Source of the DNA: JBGSPQ01 sp964346765
GTDB lineage: Bacteria > Patescibacteriota > Gracilibacteria > UBA1369
NCBI GenBank assembly: GCA_964346765.1
Contig: CAYFWB010000012.1
Coordinates: 1-16,062, forward strand
Direction: 5' to 3'
DNA length: 16,062 bases
Below, one piece after another: positions 1-7,109 of the stretch. Positions within the stretch are counted from its first letter, which is position 1. Every line of letters begins with the position of its first letter. The notes below the pieces were generated by a model. That model searched no databases, was not told the DNA's origin, and saw nothing but the letters and a program-made list of their open reading frames with translations. The translations under genes were made by a program, and so were the position numbers.

Positions 1-66
1 AAAATGGCCGCTCCTAAAAAAAAGGCCGCTCCTAAAAAAATGGCCGCTCCTAAAAGAAAGAGATAG
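1..66 (+). CDS. C-terminal end of a Lys/Ala/Pro-repeat protein (partial)
   Basis: An open frame enters from the left edge and ends at TAG (64-66). It reads as three copies of a six-residue unit, Ala-Ala-Pro-Lys-Lys-(Lys/Met), closed by Arg-Lys-Arg. Tails of this kind occur on bacterial histone H1-like and HU-like DNA-binding proteins and on some ribosomal-type proteins, where the positive charge binds nucleic acid. Only 21 residues are visible, so the parent protein cannot be named. The strong terminator at 85-112 lies 18 bases after the stop, which supports a real gene end. Function is inferred from composition only. Confidence 0.6.
   Translation, partial: KMAAPKKKAAPKKMAAPKRKR
4..57 (+). 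repeat. 18-bp tandem repeat, three copies
   Basis: Three near-identical 18-bp units each contain ATGGCCGCTCCTAAA or AAGGCCGCTCCTAAA. The period is a multiple of three, so the repeat is coding and gives the AAPKK(M/K) units of the partial CDS. Copies differ at one base (T/A in the ATG/AAG codon) and at the end of the last copy (AAAAGA). Confidence 0.7.
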
Positions 67-84
67 TAACCGAATGAAATCTTT

Positions 85-112
85 CCCCCCCCCCTTAATG
101 GGGGGTTTTTTT
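85..112 (+). terminator. Rho-independent terminator
   Basis: A run of ten C (85-94), the loop TTAAT, six G (100-105) and seven T (106-112) form a G/C hairpin followed by a U-tract. It ends the transcript of the partial Lys-rich gene and insulates it from the PBP promoter at 125-154. Confidence 0.8.
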
Positions 113-124
113 ATATTTAAGATA

Positions 125-154
125 TTGCCCGGAGTCTAAAAATTTGATTATATT
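125..154 (+). promoter_or_regulatory. Promoter of the PBP1A gene
   Basis: TTGCCC (125-130), an 18-bp spacer, and TATATT (149-154) match a housekeeping promoter. Only five bases separate the -10 box from the ATG at 160, so transcription should start at or next to the start codon, giving a leaderless mRNA. No Shine-Dalgarno site is present. Confidence 0.5.
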
Positions 155-159
155 AGGCC

Positions 160-2928
160 ATGCCCAAAAAAAAGAATAAACAGAAAAAAAAGAAAAAAGC
201 GTTGAATAAAAAAACGCAGGTTAAAAAGGTAAATACGGATAATAAAGCAGTTAAAGAAATTGTCGCGGAAAAGCATGAGAGAAAAAACAACAAAAAGAAG
301 ACAGCCGCTGAAGTGAAATCTTTACGCCAAGAGAAAAAAATTACATTGAATTCAAAGATCAAACTTAGCGCTGAACCTAAAAAAGTTACTAAAGCAATTA
401 AAAAAAAATACTGGAAATATTCAAACGGGTTTTTGAAACCTTTATATTTGGCGCTAAAGATTGTAGTCGCTCTGTTGATGTTTTTTGCAATTTCTTTAGT
501 GGGACTTTTTTTGGTTTTTGGTAGAGATTTGCCGGATGTCAGTGAGTTAAAAACAATGGATTTTTCTGAAACCACGGTGATTTACGACAGAGAGGGCAAT
601 ATTTTGTATAGGATATTTAATGAAGAAAACCGTAAATATGTACCGCTTTCGCAGATCAGCGACGATGCCGTTCAAAGTACACTCGCAATTGAAGATAAGA
701 ACTTTTACAATCATCCCGGTTTCGACGCTCTCGGAATCATTCGCGCCCAGATGAAAAACATTGAGCAGGATGACATTAAACAGGGGGCTTCAACTATTAC
801 ACAGCAGCTTGCGAAAAATATTTTTCTTTCATCGGAAAGGACTTATGAAAGAAAGATAAAAGAATTTTTGATATCTCTGCAAATTGAGTCGATGTTCAGT
901 AAAGATGAAATTCTGGAAATGTATTTAAATAAAATCGCTTATGGATCAAACGCTTATGGTATTGAAGCGGCTTCCAAGACTTTCTTTGGTAAGTCTGCTA
1001 GTAATTTGACACTTGCCGAGTCGGCGGTGTTGGCATCTTTGCCTAAAGCGCCGAGTTATTTTTCACCGTACGGTCAGAATAAAGATGAACTGTTGGGTTA
1101 TTGTAAAACAAGTGAAGATATCAAAATAGAGACGGTGGATCCAAAAGAAACCATGGAAGAGTCGATTGAAGCCGCGTCGGCACCGCCAACGGATTTGGGT
1201 GAGGAAACAGGTGAGGCTATTGGAACGGAGTCGATGGGGAGTGATGCTGGTGAAGCAGTTGACGATCAACGCGATACAGTAGTTTGTGAATCACCCGATG
1301 ATCCGAATTACGTATACGGTAGGAAAGATTTTGTACTGGAAAGAATGCTTGAAGAGAAACACATCACGCGGGAACAACTGCTTCAGGCTTGGGAAAACTC
1401 GTTCAATCTTGAATTCAAAGATCCGGCGCATAGAATCGAGTCTCCGCATTTTGTGTTTTATGTGAAGGAATATCTGGAAGATAAGTACGGTAAAGAGTTG
1501 ATTGAAAGCGGTGGGCTGGAAGTGGTAACGACATTTGATCCTAAATTGCAATCAATGGCTCAGGAAACTATCGCGGGACAGATCGAGTCGAACAGAGTAA
1601 GCCTTGGTGCGAAAAACGCGGCTATGGTGGCACTTGATCCGCGCACGGGACAATTGCTGGCAATGGTGGGATCGGCGGATTATTGGAATCCGGAAATTGA
1701 TGGACAGGTTAATGTGGCAACAAGTCCAAGACAACCGGGGTCTTCTTTTAAACCGCTTGTTTACGCGGCGGCGGTTCAAAACGGTGGAATCGGGACAGGT
1801 ACTTTACTGAGTGACACCAAGACAACTTTTGAAAGAAATTATGTTCCAAAAAATTCCGATAATACTTATAAGGGGGAAATGACTGTGCGCTACGCCCTGG
1901 CTCAATCCAGAAATATACCGGCTATCAAGGCGTTTTATATAGCTGGGGAGGAAGAAAAACTTTTGGATTTTATGGATAAGATAGGGGTAACAACATTGCG
2001 TAAATTTAAAAATGAATTTAATCAGCAGTCGGAAGAAAGAGGGTGGACGTTTAATTACGGCCCGGCAATGGCGATTGGAAGTGGTGAGGTGACTTTGCTG
2101 GAACTGGTTAGAGGCTACTCCACAATGGCAAATGGGGGAAAGCATATGGTGGTGAATCCGATTTTAGAAATCAGAGATCGGGATGGCAATGTGCTGGAAT
2201 CTTTTGAAGCCAAGGGTGAACAGGCGATGGATGCCCAAGCGGCCTATATTTTAACAAATATTCTTTCCGATATTTACGCTAGACCGGGCGGAATGTGGAG
2301 GAACACATTAACTATTCCTGGCCATACTGTAGCGGCAAAAACGGGGACATCCAACAAAAAAGTGGGTAAAACAAATTATCCGAACAATTTACTGACAATA
2401 GGGTACACTCCAAGTATCGCGGTGGGTTTCTGGGCCGGGAATACCGACGGTTCAAGGCTTTATTATAACGCCTGGGGATTAACAGGCGCGGCACCGATGT
2501 GGAATAAGTTTATGAACGCGGTTTTGGCCGACAAGCCTGATGAGGCTTTTCCGGTGCCGGAAGGTCTGATCTGGAAAGGTACGGAGATTTATCCAAGCTT
2601 TCAGCAAAACACCAACTACGACAAATTGTTTAAGTCGGACGAAGAAGATGATGAAGAGGATGACGTGGAAAGAGATGACGCGGGCGTTCCGGTTGATACT
2701 TTTGTGGGGGAAAGAATGGAAGAAAAAACTCCGGATGAAATTGAAGAGGAAAATGGGGGTGTTTCCACTGAAGATGATTTGGGTGAAATTTATATTCCGG
2801 AGTCTGACTTTACTTTTGCTGATTCTACGGGAGGAGAGAGTGCAGAAAGTGTTAATGTCCCACCACCCGCGGATGAAAGCGGCTCTGAAAGTGGCGGAGC
2901 GAAAGTTGAAGTTCCGTACGGGTTTTGA
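160..2928 (+). CDS. Bifunctional penicillin-binding protein 1A (transglycosylase/transpeptidase)
   Basis: This class A PBP polymerises lipid II into glycan chains and cross-links the peptides outside the membrane. Residues 1-95 are a Lys-rich cytoplasmic tail, followed by one membrane segment (about 98-120). The GT51 domain shows EDKNFYNHPG (catalytic Glu178), GASTITQQLAKN (209-220), RKIKE (231-235) and the KDEILEMYLN motif (248-257). The transpeptidase domain has SSFK (nucleophile Ser528, Lys531), SRN (583-585) and KTGT (727-730). All key residues are present. A 70-residue acidic low-complexity insert (about 313-385) separates the domains, and residues 825-915 form a Glu/Asp/Ser-rich tail, both outside the membrane. 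At 922 residues it is at the long end of the family. The gene stands alone, with a promoter nearly abutting the ATG. Confidence 0.96.
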   Translation: MPKKKNKQKKKKKALNKKTQVKKVNTDNKAVKEIVAEKHERKNNKKKTAAEVKSLRQEKKITLNSKIKLSAEPKKVTKAIKKKYWKYSNGFLKPLYLALKIVVALLMFFAISLVGLFLVFGRDLPDVSELKTMDFSETTVIYDREGNILYRIFNEENRKYVPLSQISDDAVQSTLAIEDKNFYNHPGFDALGIIRAQMKNIEQDDIKQGASTITQQLAKNIFLSSERTYERKIKEFLISLQIESMFSKDEILEMYLNKIAYGSNAYGIEAASKTFFGKSASNLTLAESAVLASLPKAPSYFSPYGQNKDELLGYCKTSEDIKIETVDPKETMEESIEAASAPPTDLGEETGEAIGTESMGSDAGEAVDDQRDTVVCESPDDPNYVYGRKDFVLERMLEEKHITREQLLQAWENSFNLEFKDPAHRIESPHFVFYVKEYLEDKYGKELIESGGLEVVTTFDPKLQSMAQETIAGQIESNRVSLGAKNAAMVALDPRTGQLLAMVGSADYWNPEIDGQVNVATSPRQPGSSFKPLVYAAAVQNGGIGTGTLLSDTKTTFERNYVPKNSDNTYKGEMTVRYALAQSRNIPAIKAFYIAGEEEKLLDFMDKIGVTTLRKFKNEFNQQSEERGWTFNYGPAMAIGSGEVTLLELVRGYSTMANGGKHMVVNPILEIRDRDGNVLESFEAKGEQAMDAQAAYILTNILSDIYARPGGMWRNTLTIPGHTVAAKTGTSNKKVGKTNYPNNLLTIGYTPSIAVGFWAGNTDGSRLYYNAWGLTGAAPMWNKFMNAVLADKPDEAFPVPEGLIWKGTEIYPSFQQNTNYDKLFKSDEEDDEEDDVERDDAGVPVDTFVGERMEEKTPDEIEEENGGVSTEDDLGEIYIPESDFTFADSTGGESAESVNVPPPADESGSESGGAKVEVPYGF

Positions 2929-2942
2929 TTTTTGAAAAGCTT

Positions 2943-2977
2943 GCGGGCGGCGGGCTCAAGAGTGAGCCGCCGCTCGC
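2943..2977. terminator. GC-rich hairpin between convergent genes
   Basis: An imperfect inverted repeat of about 15 bp per arm (GCGGGCGGCGGGCTCA against TGAGCCGCCGCTCGC, one mismatch and one bulge, four-base loop) lies between the stop of the PBP gene (2928) and the stop of the reverse-strand ORF (3002). Position suggests a shared terminator. The U-tract is weak: reading the reverse strand there is only AAGCTTTTC after the stem, and none on the forward strand, so factor-independent action is uncertain. Confidence 0.4.
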
Positions 2978-3001
2978 GATCGTTGTTCGGGTGGATAAAA
3001 A

Positions 3002-3364
3002 TCAATAGAAGCGCGGAGGGAGTGAGAGTGGTAACCACTCGCCGTTTTCAGCGATAATGCGCTCGAACAACTCGAGCAAGCAATCCTTGCCAAAATATTC
3101 GATACTGTACCCGCGAAGTTTTTCAAACTCGGGATTGTGCTGAACTATCGCACCGCCCAAGGTTGCAGCGACCTCCGGCAGAAGTCGCTTCATATAGCCC
3201 GGTCCGATAAAGATTTCGGCAAGCTCCGTGAACTCTTCCACCTTTGGGCCGATGTTTATTCCGCATTTTAAACACTCCGACCGATACATAAGACTAAGCA
3301 TTACGCGTGTCATCACAAACCACCTTCCGTCTTTGTGCTTGATTCCCTTTTGATTGAGCTTCAT
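3002..3364 (-). CDS. Hypothetical protein with a VExFTELA motif
   Basis: A 120-residue soluble protein of unknown function. The ATG at 3364 follows GGAG with an 8-base gap, one of the few Shine-Dalgarno sites in the window, and the frame is closed just upstream by TGA, so the start is well supported. Residues 42-49 read VEEFTELA and residues 90-99 YFGKDCLLEL; the metallopeptidase-like protein at 10400-11053 has VEGFTELA and YLGESLL in the same order. The two are therefore probably related, this one lacking the HExxH part. Two cysteines form CLKC (31-34). It may be a shortened, non-catalytic relative or a decayed copy; it faces the PBP gene convergently. Confidence 0.6.
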   Translation of the reverse strand: MKLNQKGIKHKDGRWFVMTRVMLSLMYRSECLKCGINIGPKVEEFTELAEIFIGPGYMKRLLPEVAATLGGAIVQHNPEFEKLRGYSIEYFGKDCLLELFERIIAENGEWLPLSLPPRFY

Positions 3365-3496
3365 GGATCAATCTCCATTTTTCGAGCAACGCCCGCCGCA
3401 AATCCGGTCTATCGGCCCCATGCCGCAGCCGGAATATATGACGAGGTCGAAAAAAATAGCATATATAGTAAAAACAGGCAATTGAAATTGTTTGAA

Positions 3497-3535
3497 ATCC
3501 CCCCACCTTAAAGGTTACCTTTAAGGTGGGGGGAT
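3497..3535. repeat. Perfect 39-bp inverted repeat (19-bp arms)
   Basis: The left arm (3497-3515) and right arm (3517-3535) are exact reverse complements around one central T. Each arm carries a run of six C or G beside CCTTAAAGG-type sequence. It lies in the 246-bp gap between two divergently transcribed genes (starts at 3364 and 3611), so it is not placed to end either known gene. No U-tract follows on either strand. It could be an operator, a structured 5' element, a cryptic terminator or a small mobile repeat. Confidence 0.75.
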
Positions 3536-3610
3536 AAGCTCTGTTTCTGTGCTTACAAAGAGCGTGAGAATTAAAAAATTTAAGGTCGGCATTCAATAAG
3601 AATAGTTATC

Positions 3611-4015
3611 ATGAAAAAATTGCAATGTAATTTTTGTGGAAATATCCAAGATCCCAACTTTCTACATTGCTTAAAGTGTTTCGAAAAGATGCCAGAAAAT
3701 CAATTTGATAGGTCAAAAAAAACCGCCGGTTCTACAATAATGCCTAAAATTAAGCGTAAAACAGTAGGAGGGCGTTATATTCCAAGAATCATTCTGGGAT
3801 TTATCGTTGTGATTTTTTTTCATAATTCTTTGTTCTCTACATTATCATTCGGGAGTAATGAAGCAAAAATGTATAATTACGAGCATATGGTGCAATATTC
3901 TGCTGGCAAACTGTTTATCCTGGTTTTGGGTATTTGGTTAATTTATTCTGGATTTAAGAAGAGGGGCGAGCTGAAGAATAAATTGCTTTCTGATGCTTCA
4001 TTAATAAAAAAGTAG
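3611..4015 (+). CDS. Small zinc-ribbon membrane protein, unknown function
   Basis: The 134-residue product starts with a zinc-ribbon-like knuckle pair, CNFC (Cys6, Cys9) and CLKC (Cys20, Cys23), close to the N-terminus. A basic linker (about 35-57) follows, then two hydrophobic segments at about 57-71 and 100-114, and a charged tail. The ribbon should be cytoplasmic, held at the membrane by a hairpin of two helices. Such short ribbon-plus-membrane proteins are common in small genomes and rarely have known roles. No good Shine-Dalgarno site precedes the ATG. It is divergent from the 3002-3364 gene across the inverted repeat. I do not recognise a named family. Confidence 0.75.
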   Translation: MKKLQCNFCGNIQDPNFLHCLKCFEKMPENQFDRSKKTAGSTIMPKIKRKTVGGRYIPRIILGFIVVIFFHNSLFSTLSFGSNEAKMYNYEHMVQYSAGKLFILVLGIWLIYSGFKKRGELKNKLLSDASLIKK

Positions 4016-4250
4016 CCTTGATAGCCGTTCATATTAAGGCAAATCAACAAGCTTAATTATTTTACTATTATAATGAAAATCCACCCCTTTTTTTTATTCT
4101 CAAAAACGGCAAGGGGAAGATTCGCACATGGCTGTACCGTTAAATAAGCTTTTTTTTGCGCATACACAAGCTATTTCCAGATGATAATTCTGGAGCTGCA
4201 CCTACAACGAAGTTCGGACTTATTTTAAGGAAAATTGTAGAAAGTTCCAA
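4016..4250. other. Intergenic stretch without a recognisable gene
   Basis: The 235 bases between the zinc-ribbon gene and the tRNA hold no supported ORF. A TATAAT (4069-4074, forward) lacks a good -35. The sequence CCCC(T)8...GGGG and an AACGG...CCGTT pair precede a T8 run (4150-4157), so a short untranslated RNA ending near 4157 is possible but weak. A small CCAGA/TCTGG hairpin lies at about 4178-4194. Confidence 0.3.
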
Positions 4251-4324
4251 TGGAGCGGTATACGGGAATCGAACCCGTGTCTCGGCCTTGGGAAGGCCAT
4301 GTACTACCATTGTACTAATACCGC
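4251..4324 (-). tRNA. tRNA-Gly (anticodon CCC)
   Basis: The reverse strand folds as a complete 74-nt tRNA: acceptor GCGGTAT/ATACCGC (7 bp), D stem GTAC/GTAC, anticodon stem TGGCC/GGCCG with loop TTCCCAA, T arm ACGGG-TTCGATT-CCCGT, discriminator U and an encoded CCA. Loop position gives anticodon CCC, which reads GGG. U at position 73 is usual for bacterial tRNA-Gly. It begins 11 bases after the SPFH stop codon. Confidence 0.95.
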
Positions 4325-4334
4325 CCGTTCCCCT

Positions 4335-4340
4335 ATTATA
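4335..4340 (-). promoter_or_regulatory. -10 box of the tRNA-Gly gene
   Basis: A consensus TATAAT on the reverse strand lies 10 bases before the mature tRNA, placing the transcription start about four bases upstream of its 5' end. The TAA stop of the SPFH gene (4336-4338) is inside the box. No convincing -35 was found, so read-through from the SPFH gene is an alternative. Confidence 0.45.
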
Positions 4341-5145
4341 AATTGATTAGTGGGATTGAATTGCCCATCATGTAGGTGGGTAATATGCCGTTCCATTTTT
4401 CAACCGCTTTCAGTTGGATTAGGTCTGCGTTTTGTTTGAGCGCTTCGGCCTGGATGCGGATTGATTCGGCTTCGGCTTTGGCGGTTTCTATTCTTTGCTT
4501 GGCTTCTATTTCAATTCTTCTTAAATCGTTTTCAGCCTTTAAAGCTTGCTGCACGGCTGTCTGTTTGGCTTCAATGGATTCGTCGAATTCAGAGGAGAAA
4601 CTGAAATCAACGATTGAGAAATCGTCTATTATGATATGATAGTAGCTTAATCTATCGGCAATGTTTTGGCGTGTGTCTTCTTTTACCAAAGATCTTTTTG
4701 TAATAAGCTCCTCGGCGGTAAATTTGGCGGTTGACGCTTTAACGCTTTCCTGAATAGCGGGGCTGATTATTCTTGATTCATATTCAGTACCGACTTCCTG
4801 ATAGAGTTTATCCACCGCAGACGGATCAACATGATAGTTTAAAGCGATTGTGGTCTGAACGAGCTGTAAATCTTTTGAAGCGGCACCGGCTTCAACCTGA
4901 TCTTTCTTGGTCCTTACATCGAAAACCACTACTCTGTGAGCGATAGGAATCTGAAAATGGAGTCCGGGTTCATAAATGGCTTTGGCGTGACCGAATGCCA
5001 GCAATACTCCCCTTTCACCCTGGTCAATAACTATAAAAAATCTAAATGCATTTAAAAGTACGATTAATATTAAAATCCCAAAAACCACGCTTATAAGCAT
5101 TTTTACGATTTTGGGCGCGTCTTTAGGATACGCAAACTGTGCCAT
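4336..5145 (-). CDS. SPFH/prohibitin-family membrane protein
   Basis: A 269-residue protein with one N-terminal membrane anchor (about 14-38), an SPFH domain (about 38-185; note IDQGERGVLLAFG and PGLHFQIP) and a long alpha-helical coiled coil (about 186-248) rich in Glu, Ala and Lys. The C-terminus, KWNGILPTYM...IPLINL, matches the usual prohibitin/HflC-like ending. Proteins of this family form large ring or cage assemblies on the membrane and often control membrane proteases such as FtsH; the partner here is not visible. A TATAAT (5179-5184, reverse) gives a leader of roughly 27 nt. The gene diverges from nadA and is followed directly by tRNA-Gly. Confidence 0.93.
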   Translation of the reverse strand: MAQFAYPKDAPKIVKMLISVVFGILILIVLLNAFRFFIVIDQGERGVLLAFGHAKAIYEPGLHFQIPIAHRVVVFDVRTKKDQVEAGAASKDLQLVQTTIALNYHVDPSAVDKLYQEVGTEYESRIISPAIQESVKASTAKFTAEELITKRSLVKEDTRQNIADRLSYYHIIIDDFSIVDFSFSSEFDESIEAKQTAVQQALKAENDLRRIEIEAKQRIETAKAEAESIRIQAEALKQNADLIQLKAVEKWNGILPTYMMGNSIPLINL

Positions 5146-5257
5146 TATTTTTGATTGTTACTATTAATACCGAGCGTAATTATAAACAGAAAAATAGTTT
5201 TTTGAAACTTTTTTGCAGGTTTTATTTGTGCTAGAGTCTTTTCGCTTAACCAAACTG

Positions 5258-6265
5258 ATGCAGAAAAAACACTCAGAAGCAGATTTAAAAAAAGAAGGCC
5301 GAAGGCTTCATTCAAAACTGAAGAATGTAGGTTTTAACCTGGGCTACTGTGAACTAATCGCTCCGCTTATTCTGGAAATAAACGATCTTAAAAAGAAAAA
5401 AAACGCTGTAATCCTGGCACATTCATATCAGACAGCCGACATTATTTATGGCGTGGCGGACTATAAGGGAGATTCTTACGGGCTAAGTGTGGCGGCAAAG
5501 AAAGCAAAAGCTGACACGATCGTTTTCGCGGGGGTAAAATTCATGGCGGAAACAGCAAAGATTTTGAATCCAGAAAAAAAAGTTTTGATCCCGAATCCTC
5601 AGGCGGGTTGTTCACTTTCTGATTCTATTACGGCAAAAGATGTAAGAGCTTTGAAGAAAAAATATCCGGGTGTACCGGTGGTGGTTTACGTGAATACAAC
5701 GGCCGAGCTTAAAGCGGAAGCCGATTGTTGCTGTACTTCGGCCAACGCTGTTCAAATAATTGAAGGAATTGAGGGAGATGAAATTATTTTTCTGCCGGAT
5801 CAGCTAATGGGTAAGAATCTACAAAAAATGACTAGAAAGAAACTTATTTTATGGCTGGGCAAATGCATTGTGCATGAGGATTTTCGGGTTGAATCGATTA
5901 AAAGATTTAAACGGACTACTCCGGGATTGAAAGTTCTGTCGCATCTTGAATGTACGCCGGCAGTTATCGAGGAATCGGATATGGCCGGTGGCACGGGCGA
6001 CATGATCAGGTATGTTAAGGAAACAGACGCCAAAGCTTATATGTTGCTTACGGAATGCGGGCTTGGGGAACGCATGAAGGTTGAGTTTCCGGATAAAAGG
6101 TTTGTCGGGATGTGCAGTATGTGCCCGTACATGAAGATGAACACGCTGGCTTTGATCAAACAGGTATTGCTGGCGCAGACGCCTGAGCAGACTGTTGCGG
6201 TGGCGGAAGACATTAGGTTAAAAGCCGAAAAGTCTCTTAAAAAAATGTTTGAATTAACAAATTAA
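5258..6265 (+). CDS. nadA: Quinolinate synthase NadA
   Basis: NadA condenses iminoaspartate with dihydroxyacetone phosphate to quinolinate, the precursor of NAD, using a [4Fe-4S] cluster. Counting from the ATG at 5258 (335 residues), AHSYQ gives the His55/Tyr57 pair, and the cluster cysteines are Cys118 (AGCSL), Cys203 (KCIVHE) and Cys289 (CSMCPYM). Their spacings of 85 and 86 fit the short thermophile-type enzymes I know. Other hallmarks are FAGVKFMAETAKILNPEKKV, TSANA and TECGL. The frame also offers a TTG at 5213 and a GTG at 5228; ATG 5258 gives the usual family length. It is probably co-transcribed with rsmE, three bases downstream. No nadB or nadC is in the window. Confidence 0.95.
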   Translation: MQKKHSEADLKKEGRRLHSKLKNVGFNLGYCELIAPLILEINDLKKKKNAVILAHSYQTADIIYGVADYKGDSYGLSVAAKKAKADTIVFAGVKFMAETAKILNPEKKVLIPNPQAGCSLSDSITAKDVRALKKKYPGVPVVVYVNTTAELKAEADCCCTSANAVQIIEGIEGDEIIFLPDQLMGKNLQKMTRKKLILWLGKCIVHEDFRVESIKRFKRTTPGLKVLSHLECTPAVIEESDMAGGTGDMIRYVKETDAKAYMLLTECGLGERMKVEFPDKRFVGMCSMCPYMKMNTLALIKQVLLAQTPEQTVAVAEDIRLKAEKSLKKMFELTN

Positions 6266-6268
6266 CAG

Positions 6269-7039
6269 ATGAGCAGAGTTTATAGATTTTTTGCGGCGGA
6301 ATTGAATAATGAAGATCTTGAAATGGATGTTTGTTTAAGTCCGCGATGCGAGCAAAAAATTTTCAATCAACTGGTTCGTGTTTTAAGGGTTAAAAACTGT
6401 GATAAAGTTATACTGGTGGGTGATGGAGGGCTGGAGTTTGAATTTGAAGCAATTTCGGCGCACAATAAAATTATTGAACTGAGATTTATGTCGAAGAAGA
6501 AAAATGAAAATGAACTTGGTTTTAAACTGGGCTTGATTGTGTGTTTGCCCAATAAGCCGGACAAGCTGACTATGATTTTGCAGAAGGCGGTGGAGCTTGG
6601 GGCGAGTGATTTAATTCTGGTTAATGGTGCTTTTTCACAGATGAAACATGATTTGAAAGAGGAAAGGTTGCTTAGGATAATGAAAGAAGCGGCGGAACAG
6701 TCCGAGCGCGCTATGATTCCGCGTCTTATGATTAAGAAAAAACTTATTGTTTTGCTTGAAAGTGATTGGTGCGCAAAAAAATACAAAAATATTTTTGTGG
6801 CGATGGAGAGGGAAGACGGTAAGGGGCTTTATAGAGTTTTAAAAGGCGATAGCGAAAATGATGGTGGCGAAAATAAATCGATCTATATTCTTGTGGGCCC
6901 GGAAGGTGGCTTCAGTGAAGACGAAAAGCGACTGATCAAACAAAAAGGTTTAAAAACATATTCTCTGGGCAAAAGGATACTGCGCATGGAAACGGCCGCG
7001 ATTGTGAGCCTGGGGATTGCGGTTTGCGGAAATAATTAA
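6269..7039 (+). CDS. rsmE: 16S rRNA (uracil-1498-N3)-methyltransferase RsmE
   Basis: RsmE methylates U1498 of 16S rRNA, in the decoding region of the 30S subunit. The 256-residue product has an N-terminal PUA-like domain (about 1-75; VYRFFAAE at the start, QLVRVLRVKN at 34-43) and a C-terminal SPOUT knot domain with KAVELGAS (106-113), EAAEQSERAMIPR (140-152), ILVGPEGGFSEDE (207-219) and LGKRILRMETAA (233-244), which form the knotted SAM site. Length is normal. In many bacteria the last motif reads RILRAETA; Met for Ala here is minor. It starts three bases after the nadA stop without a Shine-Dalgarno site, so it probably relies on coupling. Confidence 0.95.
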   Translation: MSRVYRFFAAELNNEDLEMDVCLSPRCEQKIFNQLVRVLRVKNCDKVILVGDGGLEFEFEAISAHNKIIELRFMSKKKNENELGFKLGLIVCLPNKPDKLTMILQKAVELGASDLILVNGAFSQMKHDLKEERLLRIMKEAAEQSERAMIPRLMIKKKLIVLLESDWCAKKYKNIFVAMEREDGKGLYRVLKGDSENDGGENKSIYILVGPEGGFSEDEKRLIKQKGLKTYSLGKRILRMETAAIVSLGIAVCGNN

Positions 7040-7109
7040 TCTATTTTTTAAAATGTCAGGAGGACGCGAAAGATGAATTAGCTTCCATGTACGCTGATTA
7101 ATAAACCTC

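Noticed and set aside
153..575. 140-residue reverse-strand frame
   Set aside because: It is the complement of the Lys-rich N-terminus of the PBP; its Phe/Leu-rich composition comes from AAA/AAG runs.
3294..3596. 100-residue reverse-strand frame
   Set aside because: It reads straight through the perfect inverted repeat and overlaps the better supported 3002-3364 start with its Shine-Dalgarno site. Only its last part (RLIHEAQ) may be a frameshifted remnant, noted in the findings.
4156..4341. 61-residue forward frame
   Set aside because: It runs across the tRNA-Gly gene in antisense; the resemblance to protein sequence is from the tRNA complement.
7040..7109. Terminator between rsmE and the LCP gene
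   Set aside because: No stem with a following U-tract could be found on either strand in this convergent gap.
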